From NCBI GenBank assembly GCA_963713815.1, contig CAVQNH010000042.1, forward strand, positions 1 to 64,000: 64,000 nucleotides of DNA. Direction: 5' to 3'. The notes below the pieces were generated by a model. That model was given only the letters and a program-made list of their open reading frames with translations. It ran no database searches and was not told the origin of the DNA. Source of the stretch: RYN-230 sp963713815 (lineage in GTDB: Bacteria > Actinomycetota > Actinomycetes > Streptosporangiales > Streptosporangiaceae). The translations under genes were made by a program, and so were the position numbers. Shown piece after piece: positions 36,010 to 49,241 of this stretch (the first letter of the stretch is position 1; every line of letters begins with the position of its first letter).

Positions 36010-37384
36010 GCCGCGGCCGCCTCGACCACCCGCCGCGCCAGCTCCGGGTATCCGGCCCAGTGCAGATGCAGGTAGGAGGCGTGCACGGCTCCTCGGACGA
36101 AACCTTCCGGCCGGTCCGCCGAACGTCCAGGCCGGGGCGGGGGAGTGCGGCGGGTCGACCGTGGTGCGGTGGAACTCGTGCCCGCGCACGGTCACCCCGG
36201 CCGGCGCCACGACCGAGTCGGCGGCGGCCGTCGCGTCGCGGTAGCCCAGGGTCAGCCGGCCGGTCATCCCGGCGGAGGCGTCCAGCACCCCGCACATCGG
36301 CTGGCCATCCAGTTCGCGGGCCAGGTACAGCAGCCCGGCGCACTCGGCGATCACCGGCCTCCCGGACCGGGCCAGCCGGGCCACGTCCGCGCGGAGCGGC
36401 TCGTTGGCGGCCAGGTCGGCCACGTGGACTTCCGGGAACCCGCCGCCCAGCACCAGGGCCGCGGTCCCGGGCGGAAGAGCCTCGTCGCGCAGCGGGTCCA
36501 CGGAACCACCTCGGCTCCGGCCGCGGCCAGGAGTTCGGCGGTCTCGGGGTAGCTGAAGCTGAACGCGGCCCCGCCGGCCACCGCGACCACGCGGGCGAGT
36601 GGGGTGGCCATCAACTGCGGGGTGAGTGCGTGACTGCGGGGCTCGGGCCAGCGAGGGCCGCTTCCGGCGACCAGGGCGGCACGTCCAGCGGCCCGGCCGA
36701 GGCGGCCAGTCTCAGCACCGCATCCAGGTCCACCGCCGCGCCGACGACCGCGCCCAGCCGGTCCAGCGCCTGCCGCGCCGGGCCCTCCCGTTCGGCCACC
36801 GGGACCAGGCCCAGGTGCCGGGACGGCGCGGCAACCGCCTCGTCGCGCCCCAACGCGCCCAGCACCGGGACCCCCAGGTCGTCCAGGGCGGCGCGGAGGA
36901 TCTCCTCGTGCCACGCCGAGCCGACCCGGTTCAGGATCACCCCGGCCACGCGCACCCGCGGGTCGTAGCCGGCGAACCCGGCCACCAGCGCGGCGACGGA
37001 GCGGCCCTGCGAGGCCGCGTCCACCACCAGCAGCACCGGCGCATCCAGCAGCCGGGCCACGTGGGCGGTGGACCCGAACGACGTGCGGCCACGCCCGTCG
37101 AACAGGCCCATCACGCCCTCCACCACGGCGATGTCCGCCCCGGCGGCCCCGTGCGCGAACAGCGGCGCGATGAGCTGCTCGCCACACAGCACCGGGTCGA
37201 GGTTGCGGCCCGGCCGGCCAGTGGCCAGGGCGTGGTAGCCGGGGTCGATGTAGTCAGGGCCGGCCTTGTGGCCGGAGACCTCCAGCCCGCGGGCCCGCAG
37301 CGCGGCCATCAGCCCGGTGGCCACGGTCGTCTTGCCCTGGCCCGAGGCGGGCGCGGCGACGACCACCCGCGGGAGGCTCACCAC
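36006..37384 (-). CDS. cobB: Cobyrinic acid a,c-diamide synthase CobB (three frame breaks)
   Basis: The N-terminal ATPase domain is intact: VVVAAPASGQGKTTVATGLM (P-loop), GHKAGPDYIDPGYH, VVEGVMGLFDG. The frame changes near 36645 (into ARVVAVAGGAAFSFSYPE), near 36505 (into LVLGGGFPEVHVADLAAN) and near 36105 (into EGFVRGAVHASYLHLHWAGY). The class I glutamine amidotransferase Cys is in VIAECAGLLYLARELDG. With the three corrections the protein is complete and its TGA overlaps the cobI ATG. CobB amidates the a and c side chains using glutamine and ATP. If the breaks are real, the enzyme is dead. Confidence 0.8.
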
Positions 37385-37992
37385 TCGATGCCCCCCTGGC
37401 CCTTCTGGCCGGCGTCCATCGGGTGCTTCACCTTGGTCATCTCCACGACCAGGTCGGCCGCCGCGACCAGCCGCGGGTCCGCGTTGCGGCCGGTGATCAC
37501 CACGTGCTGGTCGCCCGGCCGGGACGCGAGCGTCTCGACCACGTCGCCGGTGTCAACCCAGCCCCACTTCATCGGGTAGGTGAACTCGTCGAGCACGTAG
37601 AAGCGGTAAGCCTCGGCGGCCAGGTCCCGCTTGACCTGGGCCCAGCCCTCCCGGGCGTCGGCGGCGTGGTCAGCCTCGGTGCCCGGCTTGCGGATCCAGG
37701 ACCAGCCCTCGCCCATCTTGTGCCAGGTCACCGGCGCGCCCTGACCGGTCTCGGCGTGCACGCCGCTGAGGGCGCGCAGGGCCGACTCCTCGCCCGTCTT
37801 CCACTTCGCGCTCTTCACGAACTGGTACACCACGATCGGCCAGCCCTGGTTCCAGGCCCGCAGGGCCAGCCCGAACGCGGCTGTCGACTTGCCCTTCATC
37901 TCGCCGGTGTGCACCACGACCAGGGCGCGCCGCCGCCGCTGCCGCGTGGTCAGCCCGTCGTCGGGGACTGCTGCGGGCTGGCCCTGGGGCAT
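37378..37992 (-). CDS. cobO: Cob(I)yrinic acid a,c-diamide adenosyltransferase CobO
   Basis: A 204-residue CobA/CobO-type adenosyltransferase with P-loop GEMKGKSTAAFGLALRAW, IVVYQFVKSAKWKTGEE, FYVLDEFTYPMKWGWVD and HVVITGRNADPRLVAAAD, ending in the usual KGIEW-like GQGGIEW. It transfers the adenosyl group from ATP to Co(I). The ATG shares a base with the chelatase stop (TGATG), and the end overlaps the cobB start. Confidence 0.92.
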   Translation of the reverse strand: MPQGQPAAVPDDGLTTRQRRRRALVVVHTGEMKGKSTAAFGLALRAWNQGWPIVVYQFVKSAKWKTGEESALRALSGVHAETGQGAPVTWHKMGEGWSWIRKPGTEADHAADAREGWAQVKRDLAAEAYRFYVLDEFTYPMKWGWVDTGDVVETLASRPGDQHVVITGRNADPRLVAAADLVVEMTKVKHPMDAGQKGQGGIEW

Positions 37993-40324
37993 CAGGCCAC
38001 CTCCTCGTGGTGCGGGCCCGGGTGCGGCGGGACGGTGAAGGCCCGGACCGAGTCGGCCAGCGGGCCCGCGGCCAGCTCGTCGAGCTGCAGCAGGGTGCCG
38101 TCCAGGGCGCGGGCCAGCCCGGCGGCCAGGCCCAGGCGGATCGCCCCGGACTCGCAGTCCACCACCACGGACGTCACCCGGGTGGCGGCCAGCAGGCCCG
38201 CCGCCTGGTGCGCGACGGCCACCGGATCCGCGATGCGGGAGGTGGGGCCAGAGGTGACTGTGGGAGTGGCGGGGCTGGTGGGGGTAGTGGTGGTGCTGGT
38301 TCTGGTGGGGTCGATGGGGACGGGGGTGGCGGTACGGATGGGGGTGGTGCTGCCGGTGGTGGCGGCGCTGGTGGCGCGGCCGTCGGTGACCACGACGAGC
38401 AGCGGGCGGCGGTCCGGGTCACGGAGCCGTTCGGTGCGCAGCACCTCGTGCGCGCGCAGCAGCCCGGCGGCCAGCGGGGTGCGTCCCCCGGTCGGCAGGT
38501 CGGCCAGCCGGGCCGCCGCCGCCTCCACCGACGAGGTCGGGGGCAGCAGCACCCGGGCCGCCGACCCGCTGAACGTGATCATCCCGACCTTGTCCCGGCG
38601 CTGATAGGCGTCCAGGAGCAGGGACAGCACCGCGCCCTTGACCGCGCCCATCCGGGCCCGGGCCGCCATCGAGCCGCTGGCGTCCACCAGGAACAGGACC
38701 AGGTTGCCTTCGCGGCCCTCGCGCCGGGTCTCGCGCAGGTCCTCGTGGCGCAGCCGCAGCCCGCCCGGCCCGGTCCGGCCCCGCTGGACCTGGTACGGCG
38801 CGGCGGCCGTGAGCGTGGCCGTCAGGTGAACCTGCCGGACCGGCCCGGGGGGCCGGCGCGACCCGGTGACCCGGCCAGCCTGCCCGCGGGCGCGCGAACG
38901 CCGGCCGGCCGCTCCCGCCCCGATCCCCGGCACCTCCAGCCGCCGGACCCGGAACGTGGCCTCCGGCGCGGCGGGCTCCGCCGCCGGGCCGTCCTGGGCG
39001 GCTGGCCCGGTCCGTCCCCGGGGCCACCAGCCTGGCTCCGGGGGCCGTCGTTGCTGCCGGGGTCATCGCGACTGGTGTTGCCTGAGGGGTGGTTGGGAGT
39101 GGCGGGGTCGGCTGGCCGCCCGCCGCCGGAGTCCGGGCCGCCCGGGTCCGCGCCGTCCGGGCCCGGCCCATCCGGAGTCCGGCCCCTCCGGGTCCCCGCC
39201 GCCTGAGTCCGGCCCCTCCGCGTCCGGGCCGCCGGAGTCCGGCCGGCCCGGTCCCGGTCCGCCAGGGTCGGGCTCGTCGTCGCCGGAGGCCCCCGCGGCC
39301 AGTGCGTCCTCCAGCTGCTGCTCATCGAGTTGCGGCGCATCAAACGGCTGGCGGCGGCGGCGGTGCGGCAGCGCCAGCCGGGCCGCGGCCCGGATGTCGT
39401 CGGCGCCCACCACGGTCCGGCCCTCCCAGGCCGCGTGGGCCATCGCGGCCCGCGCGGTGACCAGGTCGGCACGCAGCCCGTCCACCCCGAACGCGGCGCA
39501 CACCGACGCCACCTGGCGCAGCGCACTGTCCGGCAGCACCACGCGGGGCAGCAGCCGCCGCGCGGCCGCGATCCGCCCGGCCAGCCCGGACTCCTCAGCC
39601 CCCCAGCGGGCCGCGAACCCGGCCGGGTCGGCGTCGTAGTCCAGCCGGCGGCGCACCACCTCGGCCCGCGGCCCCGGGTCGCGCGGCGCGGCCGCCTCGA
39701 CAGTCAGCCCGAACCGGTCCAGGAGCTGCGGCCGCAGCTCGCCTTCCTCCGGGTTCATGGTGCCGACCAGCAGGAACCGGGCCGCGTGCCGGACCGACAC
39801 CCCGTCCCGCTCCACGTAGCTGACCCCCAGCGCCGCCGCGTCGAGCAGCAGGTCGACCAGGTGGTCGTGCAGCAGGTTGACCTCGTCCACGTAGAGCACG
39901 CCGCGGTGGGCCGCGGCCAGCAGGCCCGGCTCGTAGGCCTTGACCCCCTCGGTCAGCGCGCGCTCGATGTCCAGCGCGCCGAGCAGCCGGTCCTCGCTCG
40001 CCCCCACGGGCAGCTCGACCAGCCGGGCCGCCCGGGTCCGCGCCGCGCTCCCCGCCTCACCACGGGCCACTTCGTGCGGCCCGTCCGGGCAGTCCGGGTC
40101 GGGGTCCGCGGGGTCGCAGGAGAACCGGCAGCCCGCCACCACGTCCACGTCGGGGAGGACCGCGGCCAGCGCGCGGACCATCGTCGACTTCGCGGTGCCC
40201 TTCTCGCCGCGGACCAGGACGCCGCCGACGGCCGGGGACACCGCGTTGAGCACCAGGGCCAGCCGCAGCTCGTCCATGCCGACGACGGCCGTGAAGGGAA
40301 ACCCGCCCCGGGCCGGCTGACCAC

Positions 40325-40328
<4 letters not shown>
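37992..40328 (-). CDS. ChlI-ChlD-like chelatase subunit (AAA+ and VWA domains), two frame breaks in linker
   Basis: The N-terminal AAA+ domain starts FPFTAVVGMDELRLALVLNA, with Walker A VRGEKGTAKSTMVRALAAVL, Walker B-like GVLYVDEVNLLHDH and NPEEGELRPQLLDRFGL. A repetitive Pro/Asp/Gly linker (about 39000-39300) contains two apparent frame changes with net length 3n. The VWA domain carries the MIDAS motif VLFLVDASGSMAARARMG and VVVTDGRAT. Such I-D fusions work with CobN as the ATP-dependent cobaltochelatase in actinobacteria. The ATG overlaps the cobN stop and the TGA overlaps cobO. A Thr/Ser/Pro repeat also interrupts the VWA domain (about 38230-38350). Confidence 0.8.
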
Positions 40329-44096
<3,768 letters not shown>

Positions 44097-44139
44097 CAGG
44101 CGGAGCCTTCCTCGGGGTAACCACGCCCCGGGTGCGAAG

Positions 44140-44318
44140 GATCGGCGGCCGCAGTTTCCTGGCTCCCGGATCGGCGCTTCCCTCAGCCTTCCCACCGCTG
44201 CGCGGTAGTGGCATCCTTGCGGGTCGCTCCCCGGTGACAGTGGCGGGACCGCGCCGGATTCTCACCGGCTTCCTGCCCTGCCGTCGATGGACGGGAAAAC
44301 CTCACCACACCCACGTCC
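44140..44318 (-). promoter_or_regulatory. Adenosylcobalamin riboswitch upstream of cobN
   Basis: On the minus strand the leader reads GAAGCCGGTGAGAATCCGGC, then GCGGTCCCGCCACTGTCACC, which contains the conserved B12 box (GCCACTG, plus-strand 44238-44244). Downstream come GGGAGCGACCC, CCGCGCAGCGGTGGGAAGGC and a CCAGGAAACTG that matches the 3' aptamer core. It ends about 45 bases before the cobN start. Ligand binding should shut off the whole cob operon. Confidence 0.92.
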
Positions 44319-44330
44319 CCTGGTCAAGCG

Positions 44331-44363
44331 GACACGGGCCCCGGCAGCGCCGGGGCCCGTGTC
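44331..44363 (-). terminator. Hairpin terminator between aldo/keto reductase gene and riboswitch leader
   Basis: A perfect 15-base inverted repeat GACACGGGCCCCGGC / GCCGGGGCCCGTGTC with a three-base loop lies after the aldo/keto reductase stop and before the riboswitch. It insulates the cob operon. Confidence 0.85.
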
Positions 44364-44382
44364 GTCAAAGCGGGTAGGTCGT

Positions 44383-44443
44383 GGGGTCAGCCGACCCCGG
44401 TGGAGTGGATGCAGGTGGCGGGGTCAGCCGACCTCGATGGAGT
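44383..44443 (-). repeat. Duplicated 24-bp segment across the aldo/keto reductase stop codon
   Basis: GGGGTCAGCCGACC plus ten further bases occurs at 44420-44443, including the TGA (44424-44426), and again at 44383-44406 with 22 of 24 identical bases. The period is 37 bases. Confidence 0.8.
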
Positions 44444-45287
44444 CGGTGATGGAGTTGTACTCCTCCGCGGTGAGCTCGAGGCCCGCGGCGGCGATGTTCT
44501 CCTCCACGTGCTGGGGTGAGCCGGAGCCCGGGATGGGCAGGATCTGCGGGGAGTGGGCCAGCAGCCAGGCCAGGGCGATCTGCCGCTCGCTGACGCCCAG
44601 CCGCTTCGCGGCGCTGAGCACCGCCGCGATCCGGTCGGTGTCCTGGATCGGCGCCCACGGCAGGAAGGCCATGGACTCCTGCGCGCACAGGTCCAGGACC
44701 GGCTCGGAGGAGCGGTCGTTCACGTTGTAGCGGTTCTGCACCGACACCACGGGGACGATCCGCTGGGCCTCCGCGACCTGCTCGGCGGAGAAGTTCGACA
44801 CCCCGATGTGCCGGATCTTGCCTTCGGCCTTCAGCTCGGCCAGGGCGCCGATGGAGTCGGCCAGCGGGATCTTCTCGTCGGGGGCGTGGAGCTGGTACAG
44901 CGGGATCTGGTCCAGCCGGAGCCGGCGCAGGCTGCCCTCAAGGGCCTCGCGCAGGTGCTCCGGGCGGCCGTCCCGGTCCCAGCGGCCCGGCCCGGGCCGG
45001 ACCAGGCCGCCCTTGGTCGCGATGACCAGGTCGTCCGGATACGGGTACAGGGTCTCGGCGATCAGCCTCTCGCTCACCTCCGGGCCGTAGGAATCGGCCG
45101 TGTCGATGAAGTTGACGTCCAGCTCGAGCGCCCGGCGCAGGGCCGCCTTGGCCTGCTCGCGGTCCGGCGGCTCGCCCCAGATCCCCGGGCCCGTGATCCG
45201 CATCGCGCCGTAGCCCATCCGGTTAACCGTGAGGTCGCCGCCGATGTCGATGGTGCCGGCCGCCGTGGCCGTCGCTGTGCTCGTCAT
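44424..45287 (-). CDS. Aldo/keto reductase
   Basis: A 287-residue NADPH-dependent aldo/keto reductase with the full catalytic tetrad: Asp62 and Tyr67 (FIDTADSYGPE), Lys92 (VIATKGG) and His134 (LYQLHAPDE). The cofactor end VLPIPGS-type motif is ILPIPGSGSPQHVEEN. It is a single-domain soluble enzyme with unknown physiological carbonyl substrate. It is transcribed toward the cob operon but separated from it by a terminator. Confidence 0.88.
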   Translation of the reverse strand: MTSTATATAAGTIDIGGDLTVNRMGYGAMRITGPGIWGEPPDREQAKAALRRALELDVNFIDTADSYGPEVSERLIAETLYPYPDDLVIATKGGLVRPGPGRWDRDGRPEHLREALEGSLRRLRLDQIPLYQLHAPDEKIPLADSIGALAELKAEGKIRHIGVSNFSAEQVAEAQRIVPVVSVQNRYNVNDRSSEPVLDLCAQESMAFLPWAPIQDTDRIAAVLSAAKRLGVSERQIALAWLLAHSPQILPIPGSGSPQHVEENIAAAGLELTAEEYNSITDSIEVG

Positions 45288-45453
45288 GAATCCTCCTCGC
45301 GGGTACGGGTCCAGCTTTTCAGTTCCGCGCGGTGTTCGTGCGGCGGGGTGGGCGATCTGGCCCGCGAAGTAGCCCGCGACCGTGAATGACTACGAAGAGT
45401 AAATGTATAATGCGGTGAGTAACCGGATTCCGGCTGGTCTGAGACGAGGTCAG
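45288..45453 (+). promoter_or_regulatory. Divergent promoter region with perfect TATAAT before the CheR-kinase operon
   Basis: A rare low-GC stretch, TGACTACGAAGAGTAAATG, leads to a perfect TATAAT at 45406-45411. No good -35 is visible (TGAATG at 45383-45388). This places transcription start near 45418 and makes the ATG at 45403 an unlikely start codon. Confidence 0.55.
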
Positions 45454-46188
45454 ATGACCGCACGGGGGGCAGACCTGCTGGGCCAGGCCGATCTGGCCAG
45501 CCTGGGGGAGGCGTCAGGCATCGCCCTGGAGTCGTACCGGCAGGCCCACGTGTCGGCCTGCGTGGCCCGCGCGCTGACCCGGCACGAGGCAGCCAGCGTG
45601 GCGGGACTGGTGCAGCTGTGCCAGCGCGACCCGGCCGTCCGGGCCTCGCTGCGGCACAGCATCCTGGTCCCCGTCACCGGGCTGTTCCGTGACCCGGAAC
45701 AGTTCGATCTGCTGGGCGAGCGGGTGCTGCCCGCCCTGCTCAGGACCCGCAGCGGGCTCGGCGTCTGGTCGGCCGGCTGCTCGGACGGGTCGGAGCTGTA
45801 CAGCGTCGCGCTGCTGCTCCGGAAGCTCGGCGCCCTGGAGGGCAGCCGCCTGGTCGGCTCGGACCTGTCCGGCGGGCGGGTCCAGGTGGCCCGCCGGGGC
45901 GGCGTGGTGTCCGAGGCCGTGCGCCGCGAAGCCCGCCCGGTGCTGCACTGGGAGCGCCGTGACCTGCTCAGCGAGCCAGCGCCGCCGGGGGCCTTCGACC
46001 TCGTGCTGTGCCGGAACGTGGCCATCTACTTCGAGCCGCCCGCCCAGCGGGTGCTGCACGCCAAGCTGGCCGGCGCGCTGCGGCCCGGGGGCGTGCTCAT
46101 GCTGGGCGCGTGCGAGCAGCTGCTGGCCCCAGGCCAGTTCGGCTTCGCCGCGGCGGGACCGCACCTGTACCGGAAGCTGGCCGCGTGA
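45454..46188 (+). CDS. CheR-type protein methyltransferase
   Basis: A 244-residue CheR-like SAM methyltransferase: an N-terminal helical part, then VTGLFRDPEQFDLLGERVLP, the SAM site GVWSAGCSDGSELYSVALL (normally GCATGEEPYS) and FDLVLCRNVAIYFEPPAQR. CheR methylates glutamates of chemoreceptors; here no receptor or motility genes are present. I use ATG 45454, preceded by GAGG, since the longer ATG at 45403 overlaps a TATAAT. The stop overlaps the kinase GTG, so the two are co-translated and the methyltransferase may act on the kinase's sensory region. Confidence 0.8.
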   Translation: MTARGADLLGQADLASLGEASGIALESYRQAHVSACVARALTRHEAASVAGLVQLCQRDPAVRASLRHSILVPVTGLFRDPEQFDLLGERVLPALLRTRSGLGVWSAGCSDGSELYSVALLLRKLGALEGSRLVGSDLSGGRVQVARRGGVVSEAVRREARPVLHWERRDLLSEPAPPGAFDLVLCRNVAIYFEPPAQRVLHAKLAGALRPGGVLMLGACEQLLAPGQFGFAAAGPHLYRKLAA

Positions 46189-49100
46189 GGCGCGGCCTGA
46201 CCCAGCGGACCGTGCTGGCCAGCATCGTGGTCGCCGTGGTGGTCCTCGGCGAGTTCGCGGTCCTGTTCCTGGCCTTCCAGAACCTGCGGGCCGAGGAACG
46301 CCAGGATAACCAGGCGGTGAACGTCCTGGCCACGTCGAGCGACCTCGAGGAATCCCTGCTGAACCTGTCCACCGGGCTGCGGATCTACCTGAGCTCCGGC
46401 CAGCCCGCCGGGATGCGGCCCTATCAGGCCGCCCTGCACGCATATCCCCAGCAGGCCCGGCAACTCGACCGGCTCACCGCCGGGAACCCCGAACTGCACC
46501 GGCGGGTGGCCGCGCTCGGCAACTCCATCACGGCCTACGTCGGCACCTGGACCTCAGCGATCATCCAGATGAGCCGGGTAGACCTGCCCGGCGCCCGGCG
46601 CCTCGCTAACACTGACGCGGCCAAGCAGCCGGTGGTGCTGATCCGGGATCAGTTCGAGAAGCTGGACGACCAGCAGCAGGCCCTGAGCGTGCTGCGCCGC
46701 AACCAGGCGGCGCGCAGCGCCGCGCTGGCGCTGTGGTTCGGGGTGGCCGGCCTGGCCGCCGCCGTACTCCTGCTCGCGGGGTCGGCGATCGGCCTGCACC
46801 GGACCGTGGTTCGCCCGGTCAAGCGGCTGGCCGGCGCCGTGGGGCGGCTGCGCGCAGGAGACCTGTCCGCCCGGGTGCCCGAGCGCGGCGTCGGTGAGCT
46901 GGGCGAGCTGGCCGTGGGGTTCAACGCCATGGCGCAGGAACTGGAGGCGGCCCGGGACGAGGTGGAGCAGCAGAACGCTGAGCTCCAGGGTCAGCAGGCC
47001 GAGCTGCAGACCGTGCTCGCGTCGGTGGAGCGGCAGAAAGAGGCGGCCGAGGCGCTGCACCACTTTGGCGACCTGCTGGCCGCCCAGACCCAGGTCGAGG
47101 AGGTCGCGGCGGTCACCCTCCGGGAGATCGCGGACTACGCCCGGGCCCAGGTCGGCGCGGTGTACGTGCTCAACGAGCAAGCCGGGGCGCTGACCTTCCG
47201 TGCCTCACGGGGGACCCGGGCCGGGGATTTCACCCCGCAGCTTCCGCTGGGCGAGGGCCTCGCCGGGCGGGCCGCGGCGGAGCGGCGGCCCGTCACCGCC
47301 GGCTGGGCGGACAGCTCGATGCGCCTCCCCGGGCTGGTCGGGGACCGGGAGGTCCGGCAGGAGGTTCACCTGCCGATGCTGCACCGGGACCGGGTCATCG
47401 GCGTGCTCAGCCTGGGCCGTTCGGCCGACGAGGAGTTCACCCCGGCCGAGATCGCCCGGCTGGAGATCCTGGTCGAGAGCGCGACGCTGGCCTGCGCCGA
47501 GGGTCTGAGCCTGCGCCGCCTCGAGGTCCTCGCCACCGAGCTGGAGTCGGTGATGGACTCTACCGACCAGGGCATCGTCCGGGTGGACCTGTCCGACCAC
47601 ATCACCTACATCAACCGCGCGGCGCTGGAGCAGACCGGCTGGGCCGGGGCGGAAGTGCTCGGCCAGAACGCGCACGCCCTGATGCACCACGCCCATCCGG
47701 ACGGCACGCCGTACCCGGCCGGGGAGTGCCCGCTGCTGCGGGCGGTCAGCCACGGCGAGGGGGCCAGGCTCAGCGGTGAGGTGTTCTGGCGCAAGGACGG
47801 GAGCCGGTTCCACGTGGAGGCCTCGGCGTACCCGATCCGCGACGGCGACACCGTGATCGGCGGGGTCATCACGTTCCACGACGTCACCGAGCGCCGGATG
47901 GCCGAGCATCAGCTGGCCGCCCAGTACCAGACGGCGCGGGTGCTGGCCGAGGCCCAGTCCCTGCACGAGGCGCTGCCCCGCGTGCTGGAGCTCAGCTGCC
48001 AGCAGCTCGGCTGGCAGATGTGCGTGGCCTGGGTGCCCGGTGAGGACGGCGAGCTGCACTGCTGGTCCGCGTATGCGCCCGGGGAGTGGGATGAACAGCT
48101 CGCCCTGCTGAGCCACGAGACCGTGACCCCGGGCCAGGGCGCGGTCGGCCAGGCCTGGCAGCGGCGCCAGCCGGTGTTCATCCCCGGGCCGGGCGCCCCG
48201 GAGCAGCCCCAGGCCGGGAACGGCCAGGCGACCGGGAACGGCCAGCCGCGTGGCAACGGCCACGCTCCCGGGAACGGCCAGCCGCCCCGGAACGGGCACG
48301 CGCCTGGGTACGGCCAGGCGTCCGGGAGGCCGGCCTCCGCCGGGCTGGCTCCCGACGGGCTGCCGCCCGGGGAACTGGCCGTCCCGATCTTCCGGGACGG
48401 GGAGGTGGCCGCCGTGGTTCAGCTGGTCGGCTCCGACGAGATACGCAGCGACGGCCAGCCGGAGACCGTCGAGACCATCGCGGCGCAGGTGGCCCAGTAC
48501 GCGGACCGCAAGCGGAGCGACGCGGCCGCCGCCCGGATGAAGGACCAGTTCGTGTCCACGGTGTCGCACGAGCTGCGGACCCCGCTGGCCGCCATGGACG
48601 GCTGGCTGCACATCCTGCTCGACGGCGAGCCCGGCCCGCTCAACGAGGAGCAGCACCGCTTCCTGACCACGGTCAAGCGGAACAGCGACCGGCTGATGCG
48701 GCTGGTGGGCGACCTGCTGCTGATCGGCCAGATGGACGCGGGCCGGTTCACCCTGGACATGACCGACGTCGATGTCTCCGAACTGGTCAGCGAGACGGTG
48801 GCGCTGTTCGAGGGCACGGCGACGGAGAAGCGGATCGAGCTGACCGCCGACATGATGCCCGGCGCGATGGTGCGCGGTGACCGGCTGCGGCTGGGCCAGC
48901 TGCTGAGCAACCTGGTGTCCAACGCGGTGAAGTTCACCCCTGAGGGCGGCCAGGTCCGGGTGCGGGTCGGGGAGCAGGGCGGCACGTGCGTGGTCGAGGT
49001 GACCGACAGCGGGATCGGGATCCCGGCGGAAGAGCGGTCGCATCTGTTCGAGCGGTTCTACCGGGCGTCCACGGCGACCGGCACCGCCGGGTCCGGGCTC

Positions 49101-49241
49101 GGGCTGGCGATCAGCAAGGCCATCGCCGCCGCGCACGGCGGCACGATCCGGATCGCCGACTCCGGCGGCAGCGGCACCAGGTTCGTGGTGGAGATCCCGC
49201 TCCACATGCCGGCGGAGGCTGAGGCGGAGGTAACCCGGTGA
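46185..49241 (+). CDS. Multi-sensor histidine kinase (CHASE3-HAMP-GAF-PAS-GAF-HisKA-HATPase)
   Basis: A 1,018-residue membrane kinase. TM1 (about 10-32), a CHASE3-like extracytoplasmic helical domain, TM2 (about 185-207), HAMP (VVRPVKRLAGAVGRLRAGDL), coiled coil, GAF (about 300-440), PAS (about 450-570, STDQGIVRVDLSDHITYINR), a second GAF (about 580-745), HisKA with His795 (STVSHELRTPL) and an HATPase (NAVKFTPEGG, DSGIGIPAEE, GSGLGLAISKAIAAAHGG). The GTG overlaps the CheR stop and its own TGA overlaps the receiver gene. The second GAF is interrupted by an 18-bp repeat (about residues 675-715). The signal is unknown; a GAF could bind a cyclic nucleotide, heme or redox ligand. Confidence 0.9.
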   Translation: MRRGLTQRTVLASIVVAVVVLGEFAVLFLAFQNLRAEERQDNQAVNVLATSSDLEESLLNLSTGLRIYLSSGQPAGMRPYQAALHAYPQQARQLDRLTAGNPELHRRVAALGNSITAYVGTWTSAIIQMSRVDLPGARRLANTDAAKQPVVLIRDQFEKLDDQQQALSVLRRNQAARSAALALWFGVAGLAAAVLLLAGSAIGLHRTVVRPVKRLAGAVGRLRAGDLSARVPERGVGELGELAVGFNAMAQELEAARDEVEQQNAELQGQQAELQTVLASVERQKEAAEALHHFGDLLAAQTQVEEVAAVTLREIADYARAQVGAVYVLNEQAGALTFRASRGTRAGDFTPQLPLGEGLAGRAAAERRPVTAGWADSSMRLPGLVGDREVRQEVHLPMLHRDRVIGVLSLGRSADEEFTPAEIARLEILVESATLACAEGLSLRRLEVLATELESVMDSTDQGIVRVDLSDHITYINRAALEQTGWAGAEVLGQNAHALMHHAHPDGTPYPAGECPLLRAVSHGEGARLSGEVFWRKDGSRFHVEASAYPIRDGDTVIGGVITFHDVTERRMAEHQLAAQYQTARVLAEAQSLHEALPRVLELSCQQLGWQMCVAWVPGEDGELHCWSAYAPGEWDEQLALLSHETVTPGQGAVGQAWQRRQPVFIPGPGAPEQPQAGNGQATGNGQPRGNGHAPGNGQPPRNGHAPGYGQASGRPASAGLAPDGLPPGELAVPIFRDGEVAAVVQLVGSDEIRSDGQPETVETIAAQVAQYADRKRSDAAAARMKDQFVSTVSHELRTPLAAMDGWLHILLDGEPGPLNEEQHRFLTTVKRNSDRLMRLVGDLLLIGQMDAGRFTLDMTDVDVSELVSETVALFEGTATEKRIELTADMMPGAMVRGDRLRLGQLLSNLVSNAVKFTPEGGQVRVRVGEQGGTCVVEVTDSGIGIPAEERSHLFERFYRASTATGTAGSGLGLAISKAIAAAHGGTIRIADSGGSGTRFVVEIPLHMPAEAEAEVTR
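48212..48335 (+). repeat. 18-bp tandem repeat inside the second GAF domain of the kinase
   Basis: Six imperfect 18-base units based on GGGAACGGCCAGGCGACC encode a hexapeptide series GNGQAT, GNGQPR, GNGHAP, GNGQPP, RNGHAP, GYGQAS. They form a flexible loop within the domain and keep frame. Confidence 0.9.

Noticed and set aside
45403..45453. Upstream ATG start of CheR
   Set aside because: The ATG overlaps a perfect TATAAT and lacks a ribosome site; ATG 45454 has GAGG upstream.
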